DNA of 64,000 nucleotides from the NCBI GenBank assembly GCA_963693365.1, contig CAVNZM010000003.1, positions 8,184,001 to 8,248,000 on the forward strand. Reading direction: 5' to 3'. The notes under the pieces are model-generated. The model had not been told where the DNA came from. It saw only the letters and a program-made list of their open reading frames with translations, and did no database searches. A program made the translations under genes and the position numbers. Origin of the DNA: Amoebidium appalachense. Taxonomy: Eukaryota; Ichthyosporea. Positions 20,784 to 33,574 of the stretch are shown in pieces; position 1 is the stretch's first letter, and the number at the start of each line of letters is the position of its first letter.

Positions 20784-20973
20784 AGAGGGAGGGAGGGAGA
20801 GAGAGAGAGCATGGGCCTGACATTCCTGTTCTCTGCAGCGAACTGGTGCTGTTGCATATTTTGAGGTGTCGGCCCGAGAGAGGAGGGGCCTGACCCAGCT
20901 ACTCCGTGCTATGTACGTGTGTGCTTGGAACGCACGGCAACACAAGCACAGGCAGATACTGTTCCACTTCTGA
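16761..20973 (+). CDS. F-box protein fused to a divergent Rho-family GTPase (346 aa)
   Basis: Predicted link between a small GTPase and SCF ubiquitin ligases. Exons: 16761-17243, 17925-18075, 18611-18630, 19106-19188, 19671-19740, 20207-20305, 20839-20973. Phases all close and the total is 347 codons including TGA. Start ATG has A at -3 and G at +4. Residues about 58-103 are an F-box ([31 protein letters not shown]). Exon 1 ends in the GTPase beta-1 strand VRLNVVG, and exon 2 supplies [10 protein letters not shown], so the P-loop GDRRCGKT spans the junction. Rho-like segments follow: [34 protein letters not shown], and [16 protein letters not shown]. Switch I lacks the usual Thr, G3 reads DTTDG instead of DTAGQ, and the G4 Lys is Gln (LQLD). 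There is no CAAX box. GTP hydrolysis and membrane anchoring are therefore doubtful. Confidence 0.88.
17300..17900. repeat. (CA)n cluster in F-box-Rho intron 1
   Basis: Several CA runs (about 17655-17720, 17767-17816, 17861-17899) interrupted by GC-rich CA variants. The last ends 25 bases before the acceptor of the P-loop exon. Confidence 0.9.
18130..18440. repeat. (GT)n and G tracts in F-box-Rho intron 2
   Basis: GT runs around 18175-18240 and 18305-18350, then a T/G homopolymer pair at 18387-18430. No coding exon is seen between 18076 and 18610. Confidence 0.85.
20480..20812. repeat. (GA)n and G-rich tract in last F-box-Rho intron
   Basis: Purine-only stretch with GA runs at about 20521-20562 and 20701-20773. 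The final acceptor TTCTCTGCAG at 20829-20838 follows a short unique stretch. Confidence 0.9.
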
Positions 20974-23069
20974 TGATGGAGAGGGAGCGGTGATGGAAAT
21001 GAGGGAGGCGAAGAGGAAAAGAGGTGGAATTAGCTGACAGTGGACGCTCTTTTCTTTTTTTTTTTTCGCGCGGGGGGAGGGGGGGGGGGGGGGGGGGGGA
21101 AGGGGGGAGGGGGGGGGAAGGGGGGAGGAGTTAATGTTTTTTGTCGAACGTGATACGCGCAAATGGATGTATGGAAAATGGAGGATTCGAGAAGTGAGAT
21201 GGTAAGAATGTGTGGGTACGCGAGAAATGTTGGGTGTGTGGGGTCCCAAGGGGGGAAAGAGTTGGATCACCCGGTTTGTGAGAGGTGTTTTTTTAGAGGC
21301 ATTTTTTCGGTCGGGCAACAAACGAATTTTTTTATTATCTATTTGACTATGTCAAAGTGAAAGTGACGCTTGAAGGGCTTTGTAAGTGGGTTGGAATGAC
21401 GAAGGCCCCGGGGTTTTTTTTGCCCGGGTTTTTTTTTACGGGAACTTACGGGACATGTGTGTTGATGAGTCACAGATTGTTGTCCTGTTTGAAAGCTGCT
21501 AGTTGTATGTGCTGATTGCATTTGCTAACACTCATGTACTGCTTGGGGCGGTGTATTAGAATTATGGCCTAGTAGACAACAGACAGTTACGCGCCCTGCA
21601 CACACGCACACAAACACGTCGCACACACACAAATGCGCGCACGAACAGACATGCGCGCACACATGCACACGTGCGCATGTGTGCGCAGACAGATCCCCCA
21701 AGGCTTGTTTCAGAATGCGACATTTTTTTTTGTGCGCTGTTGATTCTAAGGAAGTGTGTGTACAATAGATATAAACGTGTTTGGTTACTTCCCTCCCTTT
21801 TTTTGAACTATCATTATTTTTTCTACTGTGTTGTTACGGCAGGAGTATTTTCTCTAATTTGCCATGACGTTTCAAATAATGGTAGTTGTATGGTGTGAAT
21901 ACCATAGTTTTTTTGGTGGAGACAGAAAATGATTCGCTGTGAGATGTATATGGTCTATGAAGGAAACCAATGATTTGGCTGGTCCTTAATGATCGTTTCT
22001 ACATCATTTCAAATATTTGTATGATGTGAAATGCCATAATTGGTTTGTGAAGTCGAGAAATGATTGGTTGTAGGACATATAAGTGTGCATGGGAACACCT
22101 GCACTCAGGGGGGATATGGGCTGTCACGTGTTGCCGTGGTGTGCACGACGTGTTATCTATTTACATATATACAAGATACTGTTGGCCAGTGGCCACAAAT
22201 ACCATAAGAAGGCTTTTTATTAAAAGAGTGCACGCGTACGCGTGCGCAATCTGTATGATATGAGATATGTGGGCCAAAGACTTGGTGGTGGTGCATGTGA
22301 TTATATGCGTAGGCATCACTGAGTCGCATTAATATTATCGATTTTGCACACTTCCGTAACTTATGGGTGGTCCGATGAGACCAGTTTCGATCGCAATCTA
22401 AACCAATAGCACATATAGCCCTCGTGTCTGTCCGGCCGTTGTGGATATGTATGCACGTGTGTGTGTCACACAGAGTCTGTCACGATCGGAGTAAGTGTAG
22501 TACCCGTGTGTGCGCGCAACTACATATATATATTGCGGCCTTTTGTTCAAAGTTTGTTTGTGTTATTGATGTTCATGATGATGTGTGACGGTGTACCGGT
22601 GTAGGTAAACATAGGCGAGCGCGTGCCCGTGTGTACACGTTGTACGTGCATGCAGGTAGGTCTGGGTATTACCAGGTGAACGCATGACAGGTGTAGCTAC
22701 TGGACGGACCGAATTTCAGGTGTGTGTGTGTGCGCGCGCGCGTGCGTGCGTGGTGGTGGTGGCTTATATTTATTATAAATTTCGTCATATGCATCCAAGG
22801 GGGCGACCGGTGCAAAGCCAGACGATTTGAAGTAACATACTATTATATGGCCAGACTGTCACGGTCACTTCTTCGTGCTAACACAACTTTGTGATGCAAT
22901 AAGGTACCGCACGTGTGCATTTACTAACTAGTTTTAAACGAACCACCGATAAAAAAGCCCTCAAACCCCATGTGATTCACCTACTCTGATCATCAGAATT
23001 AAAGCTCAATACATTTCATATCAACGATACCAATAGACACACGTGCCTCCCCCCCCCCCCCCCCCCCCG

Positions 23070-23105
<36 letters not shown>

Positions 23106-23290
23106 CGTAACCGTGCCCACATTTGGTTTGAATATCCCCCCCCCCCCCCCCCCCCCAACCACCACCACCACCACCACCACCACCCTGCCAACTATCTTAA
23201 CCTCTCAATTCCAAATATCGTCAACAGGGTCGTGGGCAAGTTTGCCGAGTCATTCTAATCACTGCCAGCATCCAATGTGAAGTTCGAGTG
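20974..23290. other. Convergent intergenic region between F-box-Rho and PARP
   Basis: Two plus/minus genes end toward this region. It contains a T/G homopolymer block at about 21050-21125 and a pair of diverged ~145-bp repeats (TTTCAAATAATGG…GAAAATGATT near 21868 and TTTCAAATATTTG…GAAATGATT near 22008). C tracts occur at 23048-23104 and 23136-23155. No coding exon is recognised. Confidence 0.6.
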
Positions 23291-23606
23291 TTAGCGCCTG
23301 TTGTAGTTGAAGGAGCAGCGCAGGAGGTACTTGATGCGGATCTGGGATACGTCGTACACAATGTACTGCACAACTGCTTATTAGTGTACTTGCACGACAT
23401 CTGCACATGCACATACACACGTGCACATGCTCACACATGAACGCACGCACAAACGCACAGTGTCACACACACATTCATACACGCACGCATGCACGCGCGT
23501 GCGCGCACACACTCACACCTGCATGCACACACACACAACCACACACACACATACACAAACACACAAACACACACACACGCACACACACACACACGCACAC
23601 ACACAT

Positions 23607-23656
<50 letters not shown>

Positions 23657-24461
23657 TCACACGTATACATACACCCACACACCCACACCCACTCGTCCCT
23701 AGTCGCAAACCACACAAGCAAATCACACACATCACACACACAACCCTACATTCTACCTTACATCATGGTTCCGCATTTTACTCCAACCCACAAAAATCCC
23801 CCCCCCCCCCCCCCCCCCCCCCGCAAAAAAAAAAAATGTCTGGCTGCTGGAAGGCAACAGCAGCAGGTGTGACAACAGTGGCTGTTGCTTCCTTTGAGCA
23901 CGATGTTGTCTTCTTGAAAAATGTGTCTTAACGTGGTGTGTGTGTGTGCGCACGTGCATGCACATGTGTGTGCAGGCACTGATGCGCACTCCTTTATTTC
24001 TTCTCTGTTCTTCCTTTGTCCCTCTCCCCCTCTCTCCCCCCCCCTCCCCCCCTCCTTCCCTCCCCCCCCCCCCCCCAAAGCATCTCTTCTCCCCCCCCCC
24101 CCCCCCCCCCTCTCTCCCTCCCCCTACCATCTATAAACGAATCGACGTGCAAATCATATACATACACGAATATCTGTCCACACCATCCCAGCACACACAC
24201 ATATGATCCACACACCTCGTTATACTGCAGAGAATAGCCCTTAGGGTTATTCACCCCCGTGTCCACACTTGCACCCATAGGCACCGTCACATTGCCCAAC
24301 TTTTTGCACCCCTTCGGGTCCGGTGCGGTCTTGCCCAGTCCCTTTGTGCTGTGGCACCCGGGGGGCAAGCGATCTGCGTTGTAATCGGCATCTAAAAGTT
24401 CGTTGGGTTTGCCCAGTGCTACCTCACAAAGGAGAAGGAGGCCCTGATGCGGTGTGTGTGT

Positions 24462-24506
<45 letters not shown>

Positions 24507-24663
24507 TGGGTGGGTGGGTGGGTGGATGGGTGTTGGGGGGGGGGGGGGAGGGGGGAGTTGTGTGTGTGCGTGGGGGGGGGGGGGGGGGGGGAGGCGGGAG
24601 GCGGGAGGGGGGAGTTGTGTGTGTGTGTGTGTGTGTGTGTGTGGGGGGGGGGGGGGGAGGGGG

Positions 24664-24705
<42 letters not shown>

Positions 24706-25730
24706 GAGAGAGAGAGAGAGAGAGTGTGTGTGTGTGTGTGGGTGGGTGGGGGGGGGGGAGGGGGGGGGGAGGGGTTTGAGGGAAGAGGGGGAAGGGGGGA
24801 AGGGGAAGGGGTGGTTAGCGTGCGAAAGAGATTACATTTGTCACAGACAACACAACGCTGTTACGCAGTTTGCAAAACCGTTACATATAAAAGATGGTTC
24901 CAAAGACATAGGTGATCCTCACGGGGGCCCTAGAAAGACCAATCTGCGCCGCGATGTAAACAGTATGACCAAGCGAGTCATATGTGGAATGTGTGGTGGT
25001 TCAAGGGGGATAGGTGGGTTTGCAGTGTGCTAGGAGATGGTGTGCGCAGTTACCATCAGCCAAGACGAGGCACAAGAAGAAAACCGAAAAAACAAAAACA
25101 TTTAAACAAACAAAACAAAAACAATGAAACAGCTGTTTTGCCCTCCCAGCCGAACACCTTCTCTCCCTTTCTCCCCCCCCCCCCCCCCCCCCCTGGCCGC
25201 CACCCTTCCTCCTGTTTTTTCATTCATGTGTGCGTGTGCGTGCATATGGAGCGGGAAAGAGGGGGAGGAGGGGGGGGGTGGGGGGGGGAGAAGGGGGAAT
25301 GGGGTGAACAGTGCATCAATGAGATAGTGTGCTGTGAAAGAGGGGGGATGGTATACGCACGGTGTTGTTTGATGGGGTGGCAAAGCAGTAGTTTGCGCTC
25401 TTGGTCACCATGTCGGCAAAGTACACCCCTGAAGGCAGTATATAATATATCAGCACTCAGGCACACACATTGGAAAGGGGGTTGCTAGAATATGTTGGAA
25501 TATGGTGGGCTGGCGAGGTGCAAAACCACAAAAGAAAGCATTATTACTATACAGATTATGTTATAACAACGGATGACTTAGCAAAAATGCAAGGTATGCC
25601 CATCCTTCAGACTGGGTTTCACTTAACTCACGCTCTCAAAACCCAACTCAGATACCTGTTCATCTAAAGAAATTTGCCGTGGGGTGGGTGGGTGAGGGGT
25701 GGGATGGAGAGGGAGAGGGGAAGGGGGGAA

Positions 25731-25766
<36 letters not shown>

Positions 25767-26084
25767 GAGGGGGGGGGAGAAGGGGGGAGTGACCGAAATG
25801 GGTGTGCTTCTGTTTGAAGTGCACAACTCTGGTTGCACACTGGCAACGAGAGACGGCCAAAAGAACATTTTTGTTGACACCGAGCTCCATACAAACATGC
25901 AAAGGTAAGGCCTTCTGCAAAGCTCCCTCCTCATACACAGCCGTTCATCTGCTCACTTGGCCACATGTGCACACGCTGCCACCCTACAACAAAAATCTGT
26001 TGCCATAGGGAGAAGTGAGCAAACGTGAGGATAAGAATGCTTAGTGAACACGGAGCAGGGAGTGTGTGTGTGTGTGTTGGGGCG

Positions 26085-26129
<45 letters not shown>

Positions 26130-26630
26130 CGCTAACCCTTTCCGAACATGTAGCCTGTGACGGGTGCTTCGGGCTGTGTGGGATAAGATTTGGTCAGAAA
26201 GAAAAAAAAAACATTGTTCGTATAGTTTGAAAGGCTGCAGGTTGAAGTGGTTCCAAAGAATTCAAGCATGTGAAGCACACAAACCAGACTCTCTGTACAC
26301 ACGGGCATGTGCATCTTGGCATGTTCGGTTTTCTGCATACTCAAATGGTTTATAGTTTGCTGGTCCGTTTGCCCCCCCCCCCCCTCCCCCCCCCCCCCCC
26401 CCCCCCCGCCCCCCCCCCCCATCCCCCCCCCCGCCCCCACCACCACCACCACCAAAATACACACACACACACACAAAGAATGCCCACCACACATGGGCAC
26501 GCATGAAACACATACACACACTCTCTCACACGCGCACACACACACACCTCATTTCCTTAAACCCTCAAACAGTGTTAGGTTCAAACTCTAGCAAGATTGT
26601 GTGTGTTTGTGTGTGTGTGGGTGGGTGGGT

Positions 26631-26665
<35 letters not shown>

Positions 26666-27670
26666 GGGGGGGAGGGGGGGGGGAGGGGGGAGGGGATATC
26701 TACCGGGGCGATTCTTAGGCCCTGGCTCAGAATGCCGACAAAGTTTGTCAGCCTGGAGCCGTGCCACAACAGCTGCACATTGCCCACCTGGTGTTTGAAC
26801 CGCTCAGGCTCACCACGCCTGTGTGTGTGTGTGTGTGTGCGTGTGCGCGCGCACGCGCGCACGTGCGCGTGCGCAAAAGTGCGTGCGTGTGTGTGCATGA
26901 CTTGGTGGTAGGATAAAGGGGGAAGGAAAGCGGCAGTACTGGAAGAGAAAAAAGGAGAGTGGGGTTTGCCCATGTGACGTTAGTAACGATTTGGAGTGGC
27001 AATGAACGGAGCCGCTGGCCGTCTCAGCCGAAGTAACACAGAAAAACTTCGGAATGCAAGGGAAAGGAGGGATATCATTGGAAAGGGAGGAGAGCTGGAT
27101 GCAGAATGCTGGGGGGTTGGGGTGTTTTGGTGGGTTGGTGGGGGTGGGGGGGGGAATGGGCTATTATCCGCAGACTAGGAGCACAAGGAAGGAGAATACT
27201 GCCGATCTCTAACAAAGGGTGGGATGTGTGTTGGGGAGAGGGAGGGGGAAGGGAGGTGGAGAAACAGTAACAGAAAGAGTGAGGGGGTAGGGGGGGGGGG
27301 GGGGGGGGGGGGGAGTTGGGTGGAGGGAAGGGGCAGGAGAGAGAGCGAGAAAGGTAGGGGAGAGGGAAAAGCGAGAAGTGGGGAAGAGAGGGGGAGTTTT
27401 TTTTATTTGGGGGGGGGGGGGGGGGGGAGGCAGGGAGGGAGGCATTACCTGTCGACAGCAAACAAATCTTGCAGCTCGAGGGTGTACTGTGCGTGTGTGT
27501 GGCCGTGTGTGTTCTTGAGATAGTCCTTGACAATCTGGTACTCTTGGGCCGTGGGGGCAACAGGCCGAATATCGGCATTGAGTTGGTGGTAGCGGGCATC
27601 GATTGGGTTCTCCGTGATGATTTTGGACGCATCTTTAAGCACTTTCATGGCGATCTCGATGTCCCCGAGG

Positions 27671-27721
<51 letters not shown>

Positions 27722-27833
27722 TTGTGTGTGTACGGTAGGTAAGTTCACGGTGAAGGATAAGTTTTCGTTTTCTTCATTTTTTTTTACATTTATTAGTAGT
27801 ATTATTATTAGTATTGTTATTGTTATTGTTATT

Positions 27834-27871
<38 letters not shown>

Positions 27872-28005
27872 AAGGTATTTGTGTGTAATATTGTGAAAAG
27901 TCTCATGGTTTGCCTAGGCCAGAAAGTCACACACGCGACAGTGAGTTCATGCACAACAGAAACATCCTGGAGGGAAAGCAATCCCCATTCCCCCTCAAAT
28001 CCCCC

Positions 28006-28041
<36 letters not shown>

Positions 28042-28322
28042 GTGGGGGGGGGGGGGGGGGGATGAACCGAATAATAAGCTCAAAGGTAGAGAGAAATTGC
28101 AATTGTTACCGGTATCATTGAGGCTCAGCAAACCAAGCAGCATATGGATGTAAGTAGCCATGTCTGCATCATGGATCACATGAAGACCACTACAAACAAC
28201 CATCGTCGGTGGAACCCCCCCCCTCTCCCCCTCCCCCCCCCCCTCCCTCCCCTTCTCACTCATTCACTCACTCACTTTTTTCTTACCAGTAAAACTATTA
28301 TTATTATTATTATTATTTGGGG

Positions 28323-28363
<41 letters not shown>

Positions 28364-29073
28364 GCTCTGAAAGATACCTCGAGCAGCTCCAGCTTGCCCT
28401 TGACTGTCTCCATATCGGTGATCAGGGGGGCTTGGCCATGCCGAAATCGTGGGGGATACGCGTGTAGAACAGGTTGCAGGCATCCGTGAGTTCCCGTCTG
28501 AAGGGGGGGGGGAGGGGGGAGGGGGGGGGGGGGGGGAGTTGGGATGTAGGAGTTAGATATTGGTAATTATGGAAGCAACGACATTATAAATTCACGAAAA
28601 ACGACATGAAAACGTGGACGCAGAAGAGTCCCTCAGGCTTTAGCACAACTTATTTATCTCATATCTGGGGGGGCACCTCCATCAAGGGGGGGGGGGGGGG
28701 GGGAGGGGAGGGGGGCACATTGGTACGTCCAGAGAGGGGCGGGTGTAGGGTGGGGGGAGGAGGGAGGGTGGGACGGAGGGAGGAAGAAAGGGAGAGAGGG
28801 AGGGAGGGAGGGGAGGGGAGGGGAAAGGGAGGGAGAGAGAGAGGTGGTGGTGGTGGTGGGGGGTGGGAGGGGGAAGGAGAGGGGGGCGAGCAGGACGAAG
28901 AGGATTAGGGGGGAGCCCTGGGCGCAGATATGCATACACTTGAGACACATCCAAATTCCCTTCCTCTTCCCCCACAATTGTTACGTCTTTCTTTCTTCTT
29001 TTCTTTTCTTTTTATTTCTTACATATATACATACACTTTGGTGGTGGTGGTGGTAGTGGTGGTGGTGGTGGGG

Positions 29074-29109
<36 letters not shown>

Positions 29110-29436
29110 CAGACTAGCGCAATAGAGGATGAAGGACACTGTCTGACATTGTGTGGGGTGTGTGTGATTTGGTTGTTTTGGGCGCCTGCCAAGTGAAAGT
29201 GCAATTGGACAGAGATGAAGGTACAGAAGCGACAAGGCATACAGAGACCATTGGCCAAAGGGGGGAGGGGGGGGGGGGGGGGAGAGAGAGAGAGAGAGAG
29301 AGAGAGGAGGGGAGGGGTTGGAAAAAAGTGGGGAAATAGATGTATGCATGTGTGTTTGGGTGTGTGTGCGCTTGGGGGAGGGATGGGGGGTGGGTGGGTG
29401 AGTAGGGGAGTGGTTGGGTGGTGGTGGTGTGTGTGT

Positions 29437-29498
<62 letters not shown>

Positions 29499-30388
29499 GG
29501 GGCGGGCGGCATTTACCCTGAGTACTTTCCGGCCTGGATGAGAGTTTCAATGGCTTTCAGTGCTTCGTACCCTTTTTGCACCTGCGCTTTCGTCAACTTG
29601 CCTGTGTGTGTGTGTTTGTGTGTGTGTATGTGTGTGTGTGTGTATGTGTTCAAGAACAGGGGAAGTGCAGAGGTTGTTGGTGAGCCACAGAAAAGAAAAG
29701 TGAAAAGGGGTGGGGAAGAGAGGGGGGAAGGGGGGAGCGGGGCACTTTGGAAAGCATGAAGTAAAAGATGGGGGGGGGGGGGGGGGGGGGGGGCACTCAA
29801 ATAGGGCTCAGCAGGGGGGGGGAGGGGGGGGCTGGGGAGGTGGTGTGTAGTCGTTCGTCGGGAGGAAGGGGGGAGGAGGGGGGGGGATGGGGGTTTGAAA
29901 AGGGAAGGATGTCGGCTGGACGGGAGAAAATGGTAGAGAAAAGCCCCAGTGGAACTGAGTTTCTTGTTGATATGTCAAACGATGATTAAAACAAGCAGCT
30001 GCATACTCCTACTTTATTAGTTGTTTTATAAAAAAAAAATTTGCGCGTCAAAACTTCCGGCCCAAACTTCTATATTTGGCTAATCGGTGCGATCGCGCGC
30101 AAATAATCGGTCCATACAAAAAAATTTGAGATTGCAATATTTCTACTTTTTCAGTTGTTTTTATGCCTTTAAAGCTATGTCATATATTATGAACACAGCC
30201 ACATTGCATAACTGGGAACCTGGATATGTTATATCAAACTAGAAGTATGACTGTGTATGACTATTTCTGTGGAAAATCCACGAAAAAGAAAAGAAGGGGC
30301 TTACCTAGGGGCATCTTGTTTGCGTCGTATTTCATTTCCAACACGGTTTGCTCGTAGGTCTTCACGTTGCAGATCAGCTGGATCAGCG

Positions 30389-30428
<40 letters not shown>

Positions 30429-31395
30429 CGTGTGTGTGTGTGTGTGTTTACCAGCAGGTGCGTGCTTTGAAAAATACAATCTTGTTTATTTTCCATTGTT
30501 GAGTTCTCTAGGCATAATGCATTACGGGTTGACAAACAATGAACGAATTAATCAAGAATGCAATTGCATTCTTCATGCCACACCTATATTATTACTTTTT
30601 AAGTCGTTTTAATATCTAAATAGCTATGCATACATTATGAACTTAGTTACATTGCATAACTGGGAACCAGCATATGTTATCATATGTTCATATCAACACC
30701 ACACACCCATAATCACACCACAGAAGCACAACCACTCGATGCCACATCACACATTCCAGCTCTAGACCATACTCACGCAGAGTGAAACCCTTACGTACCA
30801 ATCCCAATCCAACCACACCGTTGCCTATTTTCCCCTACCCCTAATCCCCTACTGTTCCCTTCAAACACATACCCGTTTGATGCACAAACCCTATTCAGCC
30901 CCCCCCCCCCCCCCCCCCCCCCCCCCTCTCTCTCTCCTTGCCCCACACCCCTACCTCACCCCACATCCCCACCCCCCTTACACACACACACACAACTTGG
31001 TTCGCCCGCCTCCTATTCCCCTCCAACCCACCACATACCTGGACAGACTCTGGGAGTGTAGATTTGACCTCGTGCTTGGGCTCATCTTTCTTGGCTGGTG
31101 TGGCCTAACCAACGGTATTTGTCAACACACAAGGATTTTCATTAAGGTATATTATGATTTATGCTTTAAGTAAACATCCAATGCACATCTGCTTGATTAC
31201 CGATGTTTGGTGATACAATCAATGCGAACTTCGCGGATGCATGCGGCTATCAACTGAAATTTCTCTTGCAGGGACAAAGAAGGCATGTCGGGGCTCTTAA
31301 TGTGGTACCGGTTCGATGTGGCAGCCGGGGAGAGGTAAGGAAGGGCAGACCAAGGGGGAAAGTAGCAAGACGTGTGTGGTGGAGAAAAAGGTTGT

Positions 31396-31461
<66 letters not shown>

Positions 31462-31701
31462 GGAGGGAGGGAGGGGGGGGGGGGGGAGGGGGGAGGTACT
31501 GGTGCAGCAGGCTCATCCTCGTCTTCCACGGTGGTTTCGACCAGATCATACTTGCCCGGCACAAACACAAAGTTGGCTCGGTCGGAGAACTGGTTGCGGG
31601 TCTTGTCGTAGAATCTGAAAAGGGAAGTGGGGGGGAAGGACGGGGGGGGGGGAGGGGGGGGGGTAGGTGGGTTGATTACGATGGAGGGTGTTGGTGGTTG
31701 T

Positions 31702-31781
<80 letters not shown>

Positions 31782-33537
31782 TATTGATTGTGCGTGTTTG
31801 TGTGTGTACATGTATGTCAGCCTGTGTGTGCATGTGTGTGTATGTGTGTGGGTGGGTGCAAAGGTGGGTTCTGTTCTGCTCACAACTTGAACACAAGCGG
31901 GCACGCGCACATGCACACACGTACATACACACAGACAACCTTTTCTCCTTTCCGTGCGTACTGAGGGTGGGGAGGATAGCAAGTGGTACACAGTACGGTA
32001 CAGAGACACGCACCTGTAGCAGGAAACATCATGTCACACAAAATAACACAACATAAGACAGACATACAACATAACAAAACCCATTCTCCACAGTCCGGGG
32101 ATGGGTGGGGATGGGGAGGGAGATGAAGGGGGGTGGAGGGGGGAGGGGGATCGGGTGGAAGGAGGGAAGGGAGGGGCGGGAGGGAGGGAGGGAGCGCGGG
32201 GTGGGGGGGGGGTCACTTTTTGGCGAAGGTGTCCTTTGCAGCAGCCAGAGACAGGTTGCTGAATGCCTGGTTCTGGCCCTTAGCTCCCACTGCACCCCGC
32301 ACACAAATGTCAGCACGTATGCAGCTGCATCCAGAGTGGAAAAAGAGAAGAATCGAGTGTGTTACACACCAGATATCGAAGCAGGGAAACACCATCGGAG
32401 AGAGTGTAAACCGACGTCCAAAGGTATGGACACAGGTGATGGAAACATCAGAAACTTGCGAAGCGTTAAACCGTTTAGCCTATTTCTCCTCCCAAATCCC
32501 TCATCTCCTAAAACACACACACACACACAACCACCCTACCCAAGTCACCCAACCTGTCTGCTCAGCCAATGTGGACAAACCATTATATCCCTGCCACAGC
32601 CGGATGAACCCCATAATCAAATATATATACAAGATAGCTTTTCCCCAGCCCGAGCCCCCGGCGCAAAGAACACCACATGTAGATTTATAAGAAATGAATT
32701 TGCCCCTGCTCCAGCAAAATCAACATCCGTGTTTGGATATACACTAGATAACCCTAACCTTTCCCCAGCAGAACCAACATCCATGTTAAGATATGCACGG
32801 GATAACCTTACCTCTGCCCCAACAAAATCGACATCCGTATTTGGATATACACGAGGAAACCTTAGTCCTTCTCCAGCAAAACCAACATCCATGTTTAGAT
32901 ATGCACGGGATAACTTTACCTCTGCCCCAACAAAACCAACATCCGTATTTGGATATACACGAGATAACCTTAGCCCTTCCCCAGCAAAACCAACATCCAT
33001 GTTTAGATATGCACGGAATAACCTTACCTCTGCCCCAGCGTGTCCAGACGGCATACTTGTTGCCGTGGTCACTCTCCAGCAGCTGCACTACATAGTACTT
33101 GTTGTGCCCCTTGACGTTGTAGCTCACGTCCGTCTGTGTGCGTGTGCGTGTGTGTGGTGTGTGTGTGTGCGTGCGTGCGTGTATGTGTGTTTGGGTGTGT
33201 GCGTGTGTGCGTGTGTGAGCGCGCGCGCGCGTGTGTATACGTGTGGTGCATGCGAGGCCACATCTGTGCTTGTGCAGGTGCATGTAGGTGTGCGTGTGTG
33301 TGCTTCACTTCCCCCAAGGGGGAGGGGGGGGGGGGGGGGAGGAGGGGGGGGGGGGGGGGGGAGGGGGAGGGTGGAGGAGGAAGGGGTAAATTGCGTCAGA
33401 GTATGAAGTACACATTGGTGACCGACAATACAATGCACACTGCAAAACACACACATAGAATATGAATAATAAGCAGAGCCCATCATCAGATGAACCAGTC
33501 TTACACAGTACCCGAGTATCGACTCATTCACCTCGTT

Positions 33538-33574
<37 letters not shown>

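Noticed and set aside
19654-20823. 389-codon minus-strand ORF
   Set aside because: It is antisense to F-box-Rho exons and consists mostly of GA and G tracts read as Ser/Leu/Pro.
28090-28190. Candidate PARP exon ([20 protein letters not shown])
   Set aside because: Needs phase 1 where phase 0 is required. Exon 13 joins directly to 27449-27672 with family-like sequence.
31197-31330. Candidate extra PARP exon ([20 protein letters not shown])
   Set aside because: PARP exons 31500-31614 and 31039-31104 join in phase 0 without it, and it ends in a stop codon.
32105-33406. 433-codon plus-strand ORF with 18-residue repeats ([18 protein letters not shown] type)
   Set aside because: It runs antisense across two PARP exons and the 54-bp minisatellite. 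A repeat length divisible by three keeps all frames open.
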